From the NCBI GenBank assembly GCA_021773395.1, contig JAJFKB010000014.1, forward strand, positions 124,001-188,000: a stretch of 64,000 bases of DNA. The letters run 5' to 3'. The first letter of the stretch is position 1, and the number at the start of each line of letters is the position of its first letter. Both the position numbers and the translations under genes were made by a program. A model generated the notes under the pieces. That model did not search any database. It worked only from the letters and a program-made list of their open reading frames with translations, and was not told the origin of the DNA. Source of the DNA: Gammaproteobacteria bacterium (lineage in GTDB: Bacteria > Pseudomonadota > Gammaproteobacteria > Pseudomonadales > IMCC2047). Shown one piece after another: positions 53,393-61,776 of the stretch.

Positions 53393-54400
53393 TTACTCCA
53401 TTTTAGAGGTATCTGCATAACCTAATAGACCCGTGTTCACGTGACAATTAATATACTCAAATTCAGATCCTTCGCTGGGCAATACAGCGACTTCATGCCA
53501 GAGTTGGAGTTTCATTTCTTCACCAAAAACAGAAACCATTTTCATAAAATCACCAAAAATTGCTAAATGTGTTGGGTGGCTCTTGGCCCAGTTTTCAAAG
53601 GCGTAGATATCAGGCGCGTACCCCAGACCAAAGCTTTGCTCCTTAGTATCCCAGTTACTATCTTTTTTATCGACAAAGCGCAGAGCATAGCAATTAGCGT
53701 CAATTGGGTTGTCCCTTAAGAAGCGCATACCTTCCAATAACGTGGGGTGCACGTTATCCAGGTAAAAGGCCTTTTCTTCAACACTGCAGTTTGACCAGTC
53801 TTGTCCCGACTGGATTACACACATGTTTTTCGGAGGAGTAATGGTGACTCTTTTCCCTCCGGCTTTTTGCTGTGCCTTGAGCGGTTTTTGTACACTTTTA
53901 ATGTTTTTCAGGTCAGATGTTTCTGAAAGTGGAATCCGGTCTCTTGCTCCACCCGGATAACCATGCTCATCAATTGGCCCCTCAATGTCATCTGCGAAAC
54001 TTCCAATGCCGTGGGGGGTTGCTGTTGAATGCAGTGTTTCAAAGTGGTCGAATGGCATTGCAATGATTTCACGCCAATAACCAACACCCTCTTCAAGACG
54101 CTGGTCGTTCATCCACCAAGCTGCGTTTTTTATCCACCATTGCTGATAGGCAGAATTTCGCCAATATGCAACGAACAGGTGGTTGGTGATATTTTCCTGG
54201 TCTATATATTTTCCTTGCTCAAGATGTAAAGGTGCATGCTCGGAAAAAAAGGCACTTTTCGCCCACTTTTCTAGCAAAATGGGTTCGTCCCCCTGAATGC
54301 CAAAATAGCCCGTAATTAGCGGGTCATCGGTTTCCTGCCATACGGACTGCCAGGCCGGGGCCGGGGGAGTCCAATTGCTGGGCATATTATTTTTGGGCAA
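53393..54400 (-). CDS. oxd: Aldoxime dehydratase (haem lyase)
   Basis: Oxd dehydrates aldoximes (R-CH=NOH) to nitriles using ferrous haem that binds the substrate nitrogen directly. The 335-residue protein aligns with known Oxd enzymes. It has IEGPIDEHGYPGGARDRIPLSET with the conserved arginines, QSGQDWS with the serine near 198, SHPTHLAIF with the proximal haem histidine near 278, LWHEVAV with the distal histidine near 302, and FEYINCHVNTGLL. Length is slightly below P. chlororaphis OxdA (352). The start is TTG after AAAGGAG. Nitrilase lies directly upstream, making a two-step aldoxime to acid route. Natural substrate is unknown; phenyl- or indole-acetaldoxime are guesses. Confidence 0.9.
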   Translation of the reverse strand: MPKNNMPSNWTPPAPAWQSVWQETDDPLITGYFGIQGDEPILLEKWAKSAFFSEHAPLHLEQGKYIDQENITNHLFVAYWRNSAYQQWWIKNAAWWMNDQRLEEGVGYWREIIAMPFDHFETLHSTATPHGIGSFADDIEGPIDEHGYPGGARDRIPLSETSDLKNIKSVQKPLKAQQKAGGKRVTITPPKNMCVIQSGQDWSNCSVEEKAFYLDNVHPTLLEGMRFLRDNPIDANCYALRFVDKKDSNWDTKEQSFGLGYAPDIYAFENWAKSHPTHLAIFGDFMKMVSVFGEEMKLQLWHEVAVLPSEGSEFEYINCHVNTGLLGYADTSKME

Positions 54401-54469
54401 GATATTTCTCCTTTCGCATTATAATATTTCTCAGTCTCAGGTGATAAGGACTATCTAATTAATGCACGG

Positions 54470-55468
54470 TTATTTAAGGCTACTATCTTCCTGATCAGCG
54501 ACAATTTCATCCGCCAGCTCCGGCGTAAATTCCTCTACATTTTGTTGCCGCGATCGATTTAGCAATAAACGGGTGACATCCGGTCTCGCATAATGGCCCA
54601 CCGGGTCGGCGAAAGATTTTGCAATGGTGATGGCACCCAGATCAATTTCCGCAATTAACAGCCCCTCTTCTGTGTTTGCCAAAGGTTTACACATGGGGCT
54701 GCCATCGGGCGCATATATCTGCGCGTAACCACCTCCTGCACTGATAAGCTTTGCCTGCTCTTCGGTTTCAACCAATGAATCATACATTTCCTGCGATACG
54801 GTGGCACAGGGCGCTAATACAAAGCACTGTCCTTCCAGTGCATAAACCTGAGAAGCGGCGCTGTTTGCTTCTGGCCCCAGCGCATATGCCTGCGGATAGG
54901 TGCTAAAGGATGGCCACGCAGCAATATGAACCTGCTCATGCATGCTATACATGGCATATTTTGAGAGCGGTTGCAGATGCTCCCAACAACAGAGTTGACC
55001 GATACGGCCTAACTCAGTATCAAGAACATCTAAGTCACTACCGTCTCCATCACCATACACCGTTCTTTCCATATGGGTAGGTTTCAATTTTCTACGCCCT
55101 TGTAGCAGGGTTCCATTGTCGCTGAACAGAAATTGCGCAATGTACAGTGAACCATGATCCCGCTCGCTGGCACCAATGGATACAAAAATTTTATTATCCC
55201 TGGCGGCTTTCCCTAATCGATTGAAGGCATCACCACCTACCACCAGGCTGTTTTCATGATACTGCTGAAAATACCTGACATTATCTGCTGTCGGTGATAG
55301 CCATATCCACCAAGGGTATCCAGGGAACCAGCACTCTGAAAAAGCTACTATTCGAGCATCCGCTTGAGCGGCTGTCTCTATCAATCCTATGGCTTTATTC
55401 ACACAACCTTCAAGATCCATAAATATGGGAGCAGCTTGTACAACGGCAGCGTTAAATAGTTTACTCAT
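54470..55468 (-). CDS. Nitrilase
   Basis: Nitrilases hydrolyse nitriles directly to carboxylic acid and ammonia. The 332-residue protein has the Glu-Lys-Glu-Cys set. Glu45 is in FSECWFPGYPWW, the lysine near 127 is in RRKLKPTHMERTVYGDGDG, and Cys161 is in LCCWEHLQPL with its neighbouring Glu163. RKLKPTHMERT and CWEHLQPL are typical of arylacetonitrilase/aliphatic nitrilases rather than carbamoylases or amidases. It lies between the TonB receptor gene (18-bp gap) and oxd (69-bp gap), so it would consume the Oxd product. Confidence 0.94.
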   Translation of the reverse strand: MSKLFNAAVVQAAPIFMDLEGCVNKAIGLIETAAQADARIVAFSECWFPGYPWWIWLSPTADNVRYFQQYHENSLVVGGDAFNRLGKAARDNKIFVSIGASERDHGSLYIAQFLFSDNGTLLQGRRKLKPTHMERTVYGDGDGSDLDVLDTELGRIGQLCCWEHLQPLSKYAMYSMHEQVHIAAWPSFSTYPQAYALGPEANSAASQVYALEGQCFVLAPCATVSQEMYDSLVETEEQAKLISAGGGYAQIYAPDGSPMCKPLANTEEGLLIAEIDLGAITIAKSFADPVGHYARPDVTRLLLNRSRQQNVEEFTPELADEIVADQEDSSLK

Positions 55469-55486
55469 TGCTAAATCTCCGAATAA

Positions 55487-57799
55487 TCAAAATCGATATC
55501 TCAAGGTTGCACCGTACTCTCTCGGGCGGTTGTAGTTGGCTTCGTGAAATCCCAGCCCGAAGTTGGAGTCACCACTTTCAATATAGCGTTCGTCAGTTAA
55601 GTTTTTGACAAATACAACCAGGTCCAGGTCTTCGCCTATATCTAATCGGGCTGAAGCATTCCAAGTGTCGTATGAGTCCTGGAACAGAAAAGGAGAGTTT
55701 TGTGAGTCATTAAATATTTCGTCGGTATAGGCATAATCCACTCGAATAGCTAATTCGTTGCCACTTACCGGGATGCTGTATTCCAAGCCCAGGTTGAAAT
55801 TGTATTTTGGGGTGTTTACCAGCTTGGCCGATTCACTGATGGTCAGTGATAGGCCGGTAATAGGGTTGATTTTGTTATATGCCCCGTCGGTATAGCCGTA
55901 GCCCATATCCAGCTGTAGATTGTCCGACAACAGCGCCGTGATCTCTAATTCAAGGCCCTTCAGTTCAACCTCTCCAGCGTTAGCGGTAATAGGTCCGCCG
56001 AGGCTATCAAAAAAGGTAACCTGTACTTCATCATAATCCGCATAAAAGAGCGCGGCATTAATACGCACGCGATCATCCCATCCCTGCCATTTCACGCCAA
56101 TCTCATGGGAGTCAATGGTTTCCGGCTCAAACGACCGAATGTCCGGGACGGACTCAACATATCGCAACACGAAACCGCCACTTTTAAAGCCCTGAGAAAA
56201 ACTGTAATAGAGCAAGGTGTCGTCCGCAAGCTTTGCATCAATTCCGAATTTGAAAGTTGTCTCTTCAAAGGAATCTTCAGTCGAGCCACTACCATTTCCT
56301 ACCAACGGCAGCAATCCTGGCGAAAACATATCATATTGATTTATCGCGCCGGGGAAAAAAGGTAACGGGTTGCCCGCTAAATCTGCACCAATAAATTGGG
56401 TATAGTCAAAACCCTTGTCATCAGATGTGTGACGAATCCCACCGGTGATGGAAACTGTATCTGAGAGGCTCCAGCTAAGCTGCAGATAGGCTGCCTCACT
56501 GGTGTTGTCCACTTCAGCGAAATTGCTGATGGTTGCTGGGAATCCGGCAGCGAGATCCGGCGTAGGCAGGAAAACAGGTACAAATACGTTGTCTGTACCA
56601 TCTTCTTCAAAGTAATAGAACCCACCCGCGTACTTTAGTTGTCCGCCAAAGGCAGTGCCAGTGATTTGTAGTTCATGACTGATCTGTGCGTGATCATAAT
56701 CCGGATTCAGCGTATGGGTTATAGCGTGGGGTGAGTTATCCGGATCACGGAAAAACTCTCCATTGGTTTCCCTATAAGCCAGTGTATATTTAACATCGAA
56801 ATTTTCGGCGTGAAAATTGGTTGCTAGAGAAATACCGCTTATATCCAACTCAGTGCCTGTCGGCCCGGTGGCAAAACTATCGTCGTCTTCGCTATCCGTT
56901 ACATATTTGGCAAGGTCAGCCAGGCCGGAAGGGATATCGCCAAATGTTGCTAAGGCATATCCCAGTGTGCCGGCACCTGCAGTAAATCCTGCGAGCGTTG
57001 ATGCAGCACTTTGCTCATCGATTTGGCTGTGATCAACACTGAGCTGAAAATCCCAGGTATCGCTTGGTTCATAAACGAGCGTGCCCCGGAATGAAATTTT
57101 GTCCTCATCACCTAACTGGCCACCCGCTAGTACGCGATCGACATAGCCGTCACGGTTTTTTCGGGATATAGCCAGGGTAGAGAGGAGGTTTTCTGTGATG
57201 GGGATATCAATAGAACCACGAAAATCAATACGATTGAAATTGCCAGCGGTGAGATCTACCTTTCCTCCCAACACTTCAGCGGGTCGGCGTGACGTTACAT
57301 TAATTGCCCCGCCGATAGTATTGCGCCCAAAAAGTGTACCCTGCGGTCCACGCAACACTTCAATACGCTCAATATCCAGCACATCAAGTACACCACCAGC
57401 AGATCGCGACATATAAACGCCGTCAACGTAGATGCCTACACCAGGGTCAGTGGTCAAACTGAAGTCGGTATTGCCTATTCCACGAATAAAAACAACTGCA
57501 CCGGAAGAAAGACCGCTCACAGGTGAGGTCGTATCGAACACCAGGTTGGGCGTGAAACCGGCAACCTCCGATATGTTTTCAATACCTTTGTTTTCTATTG
57601 CCGATGCTGTAAATGCCGATACTGCAATGGGAGTCTCCTGTAGGCTCTCTTCCCGCTTTTGAGCGGTAACCACAACTTCCTCAAGGGTGGATTCGGCAGA
57701 GGTGATAGGTGATTGAAATGAAACTACAGTTGCTGCTACCACGATTGCCAGTGGTTTTATTTTGAACCTGGTTGTACGCATTATACTCTTATTAAGCAT
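55487..57799 (-). CDS. TonB-dependent outer membrane receptor
   Basis: A 770-residue precursor with a signal peptide (cleavage near TSA). A TonB box-like segment TLEEVVVTAQKREESLQ is followed by the plug domain (AVSAFTASAIENKGIENISEVAG, IYVDGVYMSRSAGG, LRGPQGTLFGRNTIGGAINV). The 22-strand barrel ends in YRF, the outer-membrane recognition terminus. It belongs to the large group used by marine bacteria for non-siderophore organic substrates. As first gene of the nitrilase-oxd-araC set it probably imports the substrate, by context only. A 17-bp repeat array lies 84-142 bp upstream. Confidence 0.95.
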   Translation of the reverse strand: MLNKSIMRTTRFKIKPLAIVVAATVVSFQSPITSAESTLEEVVVTAQKREESLQETPIAVSAFTASAIENKGIENISEVAGFTPNLVFDTTSPVSGLSSGAVVFIRGIGNTDFSLTTDPGVGIYVDGVYMSRSAGGVLDVLDIERIEVLRGPQGTLFGRNTIGGAINVTSRRPAEVLGGKVDLTAGNFNRIDFRGSIDIPITENLLSTLAISRKNRDGYVDRVLAGGQLGDEDKISFRGTLVYEPSDTWDFQLSVDHSQIDEQSAASTLAGFTAGAGTLGYALATFGDIPSGLADLAKYVTDSEDDDSFATGPTGTELDISGISLATNFHAENFDVKYTLAYRETNGEFFRDPDNSPHAITHTLNPDYDHAQISHELQITGTAFGGQLKYAGGFYYFEEDGTDNVFVPVFLPTPDLAAGFPATISNFAEVDNTSEAAYLQLSWSLSDTVSITGGIRHTSDDKGFDYTQFIGADLAGNPLPFFPGAINQYDMFSPGLLPLVGNGSGSTEDSFEETTFKFGIDAKLADDTLLYYSFSQGFKSGGFVLRYVESVPDIRSFEPETIDSHEIGVKWQGWDDRVRINAALFYADYDEVQVTFFDSLGGPITANAGEVELKGLELEITALLSDNLQLDMGYGYTDGAYNKINPITGLSLTISESAKLVNTPKYNFNLGLEYSIPVSGNELAIRVDYAYTDEIFNDSQNSPFLFQDSYDTWNASARLDIGEDLDLVVFVKNLTDERYIESGDSNFGLGFHEANYNRPREYGATLRYRF

Positions 57800-57882
57800 A
57801 TCGCCCCCATTGAAAATTAAATTCTGGAAGTTAGTCTATCGCGGGGGATAAATAGGGCCCATACCAAAAAGGGAACGACAGC

Positions 57883-57941
57883 TTGTCTTTATAGGAACTC
57901 TGTATTCATAGAAATTCTGCATTCATAGAAACCCTGCATTG
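57883..57941. promoter_or_regulatory. Tandem 17-bp direct repeats upstream of the TonB receptor gene
   Basis: Two near-identical 17-bp units (CTGYATTCATAGAAAYY) at 57900-57916 and 57917-57933, a weaker copy at 57883-57899 (about 12 of 17 matching) and the first eight bases of a fourth. Direct repeats of this size are typical binding sites for AraC-type activators. The AraC gene lies at the far end of the same gene set. The 263-bp gap holds no other gene. Confidence 0.6.
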
Positions 57942-58062
57942 TTGTATCGGGAGAGAGGTGCTTTGTCAGACGTGTTGGATAGCCTGTTAGTCCGCCAAAG
58001 TTTATATAAGCAACAACAAAGCGGATAGAGATGTGTGTTTAGTGCCTGTGATGATCGAGCGC

Positions 58063-59157
58063 TTATGTTGCGCGGTATATTTTCCAGATCCCTATTGTCA
58101 TAACAGGTAACACGAATACCAGCAAAAATGCATAGGTGAGGGTGCCTAAACCGTCAGCAATTAGCTGAACAAGGCCAATTTTGGTCGCTAAAAATACCGA
58201 TGCCGTAAGCGCTATTACGGCCGTTATCGGGCGCCACCAGGCCGTGATTCCGGAGCGTTTCTCTAGCTTGAAAACCACTGCAATTCGCTCATTTAGGGAA
58301 TGTATCAGGGCTGTTCCGGTTTCAATGAAGGTTCCAATGATTATTATCTGAAACAGGTAACCAAAATACTGCTGATTTAGCTGATCAAGTACGAACGTGA
58401 GCGGCAGTTTTTCAGCCGTGATGGCGGGGTAGAATCCAATCAGTAGTATATAAAATAGCAGGGCGGGAATCATAGCAATGGGACCAGCTAATAAACCGGC
58501 ACAAATGGCATCACTGCGCACCTGTAAATGCCTAAGGCTAAACAAAATGGCCGGTATCGCAGCGATATTCACCCCGGCATAAACAACGCCTCCACGGTAC
58601 CAGTTTTCTGCAATAACGGGTGTTGCAAACTCCGCTTTTATCGAATCGCCGAAAGTGTTCCAGCACCAGAGAAACAGAGCTGCATAGGCTGTATAAAGCA
58701 CCAAAGACCAGGAGGCGAATACTTTTTCAATCAGTGCAGTTCCATAGAAAGCGAGGATGCCAATCAGCAAGGCTAGTAGAAGGGTTCCGGTGTAATCAGG
58801 AATATTAAAGTGACTGCTCAACAGGGTACCAGTGGCAGATCCCAAGACTGCTAGCGAAACAATGATGAGCGCACAAAAGGGGATTTCAAAGAGAATCCAG
58901 CCTCTGCCCAACAGGTTGCGGAAAAAGGTCAGATAATCGTAGCTGCCTGTGATGCGGGCAAACTCAAAACTGACAGTTAGTACGACACTCCAAATAGTCA
59001 TGGCCAGCAACATACCTAACAGACCACCCAGCGGCCCGTTGGAAACAAAAAACTCCACCAGCTCGCGACCGGTCGCATAGCCGCCTCCAACAATCACCGA
59101 TTGAAATACCAGGCCTGGTAACAAATAACGCTGAAATCGAGTTGAAATAGCGGCCAC
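58063..59157 (-). CDS. YkvI-like APC-superfamily membrane protein
   Basis: A protein of about 364 residues with some ten membrane helices, beginning STRFQRYLLPGLVFQSVIVGGGYATGRELVEFF. This start is characteristic of YkvI-type uncharacterised membrane proteins related to amino acid permeases. The GTG chosen (MAAISTRF) lies 7 bases after the preceding gene's stop. A TTG 11 codons upstream would overlap that gene. Helices such as VVLTVSFEFARITGSYDYLTFF follow. Probably a transporter of an amino acid or small acid, paired with the D-amino acid dehydrogenase. Confidence 0.82.
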   Translation of the reverse strand: MAAISTRFQRYLLPGLVFQSVIVGGGYATGRELVEFFVSNGPLGGLLGMLLAMTIWSVVLTVSFEFARITGSYDYLTFFRNLLGRGWILFEIPFCALIIVSLAVLGSATGTLLSSHFNIPDYTGTLLLALLIGILAFYGTALIEKVFASWSLVLYTAYAALFLWCWNTFGDSIKAEFATPVIAENWYRGGVVYAGVNIAAIPAILFSLRHLQVRSDAICAGLLAGPIAMIPALLFYILLIGFYPAITAEKLPLTFVLDQLNQQYFGYLFQIIIIGTFIETGTALIHSLNERIAVVFKLEKRSGITAWWRPITAVIALTASVFLATKIGLVQLIADGLGTLTYAFLLVFVLPVMTIGIWKIYRAT

Positions 59158-59164
59158 CTTTTTA

Positions 59165-60310
59165 CTATCGGAAACGATCCGGTAGCACAAGGGTCAAATC
59201 AATTCCCACGGCCTTGGCTACCTCAGTCTCTTTCCTTTCTAGAGCAAGCGCTGCCCCAAGCTTAGCGAGTGCGGGAGCGGTCTGAATACCAAAACCACCC
59301 TGGCCGGCAAACCAGAAAAACCCCTCGGTACCGGCGTCGAACCCGACAACTGGCAGGCGATCGGGGGCAAAGGTTCTAAGCCCCGCCCACTTGCTATTAA
59401 TCTTGCTGATTTGTAGATGAGTATGCTGCTCAATATTGTATACAGCCGTAGCGACTCCCAACTCATCAGGCTGCGCATCACAGGGCGGGGAAGGGGTTTC
59501 GTCAGCAGGAGAACCTATTAATTGTCCTGCTTCCGGGATAAAGTAAAAACTGCCGGAAATATTTCCCATCATGGGCCAGGCGGAAATGTCCACATTCGCG
59601 GGTGCATCAAAGGTGATCATGGTGCGTTTTTTTGGTTCATATCCAATGGGTGTGGCCCCGGCAGCTTCCGCGACAGAGTCAGCCCATGCCCCTGCAGCAT
59701 TAATGAGCACTGGCGAGCGGAGTGAATGTTTGGATGTTTGCAGATGCCAATATCCATCGGAGCGTTTAATTTCTAATATGCTTGTACGAGTATGAGTATG
59801 ACTACCCCGCGCTCTAATACCTTTAATATAGCCCTGAAATAAGCCGTCAACATCAATATGTTGAGCCTGTGGTTCGTAGACTCCGGCAAAAATTACCTCT
59901 GGTTCTGTACGAATAAAAGGTATCCTTTTGGAGATCTCTTGCGCACTTATCATTTTAGCTTCTGTGCCATATCCAATGGCCTGCTGGAATGCTGATTCAA
60001 GCGAGTGCTGCTCGGTGATGTTTGCGGTGATAATACAGCCGCATCTTTTGAGTAGAGGGATATCCGTAAATCCGGAAGGTGGGTTATTAAGGAAACCTTT
60101 GCTGGCGCGAGATAAGGCAACTATGGTTCGATTATGTAAAAGCTCGATATAGGTTGCAGCTGAACGTCCAGTCGTGTGGTAGGCAAAGGCATCCTCACGC
60201 TCTATCAGTAAAATATTTTTGGAAAGACTGAGTTCAAAGGCAATTGATGCGCCAGCGATACCGCCACCGATTATAATAAAATCATATTCACCAGCTGTTG
60301 GTTTGCTCAA
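59165..60310 (-). CDS. FAD-dependent D-amino acid dehydrogenase (DauA-like)
   Basis: A 381-residue flavoprotein with the Rossmann motif FIIIGGGIAGASIAFELS near residue 11. It matches the D-arginine dehydrogenase DauA pattern in order: YHTTGRSAATYIE, FLNNPPSGFTDIPLL, VLINAAGAWADSVAEAAG, KKRTMITFDAP, FYFIPEAGQLIGSPADETP, WAGLRTFAPD and FWFAGQGGFGIQTAPA. DauA oxidises basic and some hydrophobic D-amino acids to keto acids. Substrate range here is unknown. It lies between an NSS transporter gene and the YkvI-like permease gene, suggesting uptake and oxidation of an amino acid. Confidence 0.88.
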   Translation of the reverse strand: MSKPTAGEYDFIIIGGGIAGASIAFELSLSKNILLIEREDAFAYHTTGRSAATYIELLHNRTIVALSRASKGFLNNPPSGFTDIPLLKRCGCIITANITEQHSLESAFQQAIGYGTEAKMISAQEISKRIPFIRTEPEVIFAGVYEPQAQHIDVDGLFQGYIKGIRARGSHTHTRTSILEIKRSDGYWHLQTSKHSLRSPVLINAAGAWADSVAEAAGATPIGYEPKKRTMITFDAPANVDISAWPMMGNISGSFYFIPEAGQLIGSPADETPSPPCDAQPDELGVATAVYNIEQHTHLQISKINSKWAGLRTFAPDRLPVVGFDAGTEGFFWFAGQGGFGIQTAPALAKLGAALALERKETEVAKAVGIDLTLVLPDRFR

Positions 60311-60339
60311 ATGGCACCCTGAATCTTGCTAGTAAGCTA

Positions 60340-61707
60340 TTAAAAAATACTGGTATAGCAGATGACGCCGATTGCAATTGGAGCGATATACCGAATACTA
60401 AAGCGCCAGAATTTATAGCCCCAATTATCGGTCAACTGTAGTTCATTCAAAGTGGAGCTTCTTGACATTATCCAGCCCGAGAACACCGCGATCAATAATG
60501 CGTTTAGCGGCAGCATCAGATTAGAGATCAAAAAATCAATTAGCTCAAATATATCTTTTTCCGCAAGTAGGGGGAAAATCGAGAGCAACCTGACATCCGA
60601 CCAGAGATTGAAGGATAGCACTGCAGCCAAACCCATAAACCAGGCGGTAGCGCCTGATACTATCGCCATTATGGGTCTGTTCATGCCGCGATCGGAAAAC
60701 CAGGAAACGATAGGCTCAAGCATTCCGATTGCGGTGGAAAAAGCGGCAAAGAAAAGCAGCACAAAGAACAATAAACCGAGAATATGGCCCCCCGGCATTT
60801 GACCAAAAGCCACTGGCAGCGTTACAAAAATAAGCCCAGGCCCTCCACCAGGGTTTAAGCCATATTGAAAAACAACCGGAAAGATTGCCAGGCCTGCTAA
60901 AATAGCCACTGCAGTATCAGCTAAAGCAATGGTTGCAGCCGAAGTGGTCAGAGAAAAGCTTTTCGGCATATAGGAGCCGTAGGTCATCAGCACACCTACA
61001 CCAATAGCAACAGAAAAAAATGCCTGACCTAAAGCGAGCACAAAAGTGGCTGGAGTCAGTTTTGAAAAATCGGGAGAGAATAGAAATTTCAATCCTGCTT
61101 CCATATCGGCAGCAACCGCGGAATTAATAACCATAATAATCAGCAGCAGGAACAGCGTTGGCATCATTATTTTGGAGATACGTTCGATGCCTCCGTGAAT
61201 ACCACGGCTTACTACAAATACGGCACCGCTGATAAAAAGTGTATGTAACAGGATAAGATTTAGAGGTGACGCCAGTAAGCGGTTAAAAGTTTGTTCAGAC
61301 TGGCTACCGTCAAAACCCTGAAAACTGTTCATCGCCGCTTTGGCTACATAGTCAATGGCCCAGCCGGCTACCACGCTATAGTAACTGAGACCGATCAGTG
61401 GAATCACAACACTTAACCAACCGACGATTTGCCATTTGGGGCTAACACCCTCTTCCCGGCTTAGTTTGCGCATCGTTGAAAGCGGGCTTCCTCCTCCGCG
61501 GCGACCGATCGAAAGCTCTGCCATCATAATGGGTACGCCCAACATCAGTACGCAGCCGAGATAAACCAGTACAAAAGCGCCTCCGCCGTTTTCTCCGGCC
61601 ACGAATGGAAAACGCCAGAGGTTGCCAAGGCCCACCGCAGCGCCAACGGTCGCGAGCAGAAAGGCGGGCTTAGAGGACCAGGTTACGGAAGATTTGCCTG
61701 TTGCCAT
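60340..61707 (-). CDS. Sodium-dependent (NSS/SNF family) transporter
   Basis: A 455-residue membrane protein with about 11-12 helices. The NSS signature is in the first helix (LLATVGAAVGLGNLWRFPFVAGENGGGAFVLVYL in part), where unwound residues bind Na+ and substrate. The family includes the bacterial amino acid symporters LeuT, MhsT and TnaT. The bacterial TnaT member carries tryptophan, which would suit the tryptophanase at 47 kb, but substrate cannot be read from sequence. It lies 29 bp before the dehydrogenase gene and 69 bp after the aminotransferase gene. Confidence 0.93.
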   Translation of the reverse strand: MATGKSSVTWSSKPAFLLATVGAAVGLGNLWRFPFVAGENGGGAFVLVYLGCVLMLGVPIMMAELSIGRRGGGSPLSTMRKLSREEGVSPKWQIVGWLSVVIPLIGLSYYSVVAGWAIDYVAKAAMNSFQGFDGSQSEQTFNRLLASPLNLILLHTLFISGAVFVVSRGIHGGIERISKIMMPTLFLLLIIMVINSAVAADMEAGLKFLFSPDFSKLTPATFVLALGQAFFSVAIGVGVLMTYGSYMPKSFSLTTSAATIALADTAVAILAGLAIFPVVFQYGLNPGGGPGLIFVTLPVAFGQMPGGHILGLLFFVLLFFAAFSTAIGMLEPIVSWFSDRGMNRPIMAIVSGATAWFMGLAAVLSFNLWSDVRLLSIFPLLAEKDIFELIDFLISNLMLPLNALLIAVFSGWIMSRSSTLNELQLTDNWGYKFWRFSIRYIAPIAIGVICYTSIF

Positions 61708-61776
61708 GTTATAGGTTCTCCGAAGTTATTGTGCTAAGGGGCATTCCAAGCTTACTATTTCCCAGACGGTGATTCC

